NCBI GenBank assembly: GCA_002449335.1
Contig: DKDL01000068.1
Location: forward strand, 1 to 13,227
DNA: 13,227 bases
Direction of reading: 5' to 3'
Origin: Succinatimonas sp. UBA6849
GTDB taxonomy: Bacteria; Pseudomonadota; Gammaproteobacteria; Enterobacterales; Succinivibrionaceae
The position numbers were made by a program, and so were the translations under genes. The first letter of the stretch is position 1, and the number at the start of each line of letters is the position of its first letter. The notes under the pieces are model-generated. The model searched no databases and had not been told where the DNA came from. It saw only the letters and a program-made list of their open reading frames with translations. Positions 13,210 to 13,227 of the stretch are shown here, in pieces.

Positions 13210-13227
13210 GCGGGAATAGCTCAGTTG
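13210..13227 (+). tRNA. tRNA-Gly, 5' end only (probably GCC anticodon)
   Basis: The last 18 bases, GCGGGAATAGCTCAGTTG, equal the start of E. coli tRNA-Gly(GCC): acceptor strand GCGGGAA, then T8, A9 and the D-stem and D-loop start. The window ends before the anticodon, so the isotype rests on this 5' identity. Confidence 0.85.

Noticed and set aside
1..13227. Mobile elements, CRISPR arrays, toxin-antitoxin or defence systems
   Set aside because: No transposase, integrase, regularly spaced repeats or defence-type genes were seen; the genes are mostly ordinary chromosomal ones.

Overview
The window reads as chromosome from a low-GC, motile, probably anaerobic gammaproteobacterium. Several genes are close to Escherichia coli proteins (YheS, HinT, UmuD, YggE, YoaA, TsaB), and the yoaA-tsaB and hinT-lipoprotein neighbourhoods echo E. 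coli order. AT-rich codon use, short flagellins and a one-domain DhaM fit a member of the Succinivibrionaceae (Succinivibrio or Anaerobiospirillum type). That placement is inference from memory, not from a search.

Layout. Positions 1-3443, minus strand: an ABC-F ATPase (yheS), and upstream of it a hinT-lipoprotein pair whose genes overlap. A divergent spacer (3444-3686) holds a hinT promoter and a textbook sigma-28 promoter. The sigma-28 promoter drives an unrecognised 74-residue gene on the plus strand. Positions 4139-5388: a solitary umuD-like gene and a solitary dhaM-like gene, separated by 356 bases that may encode a small RNA. Positions 5597-9669: a periplasmic SIMPL/YggE protein, a YoaA/DinG-type iron-sulfur helicase and the tRNA-modification protein TsaB. 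Positions 9858-10184: an unrecognised 108-residue gene. Positions 10320-12915, minus strand: two paralogous flagellin genes, each with its own leader, promoter and downstream hairpins. The right edge cuts the start of a tRNA-Gly gene that has a strong promoter.

The theme that links parts of the window is flagellar gene control. Both flagellins have a matching sigma-54-type -24/-12 element, and each has a TGGCA-N6-TGCCA inverted repeat about 105-117 bp further upstream, where an enhancer-binding protein would sit. The 74-residue gene has an exact TAAA-N15-GCCGATAA sigma-28 promoter, so it is probably a late flagellar or chemotaxis gene of unknown role. The two flagellins also carry several cysteines, which is unusual for flagellins. 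No mobile element, CRISPR array, phage or defence locus was seen.
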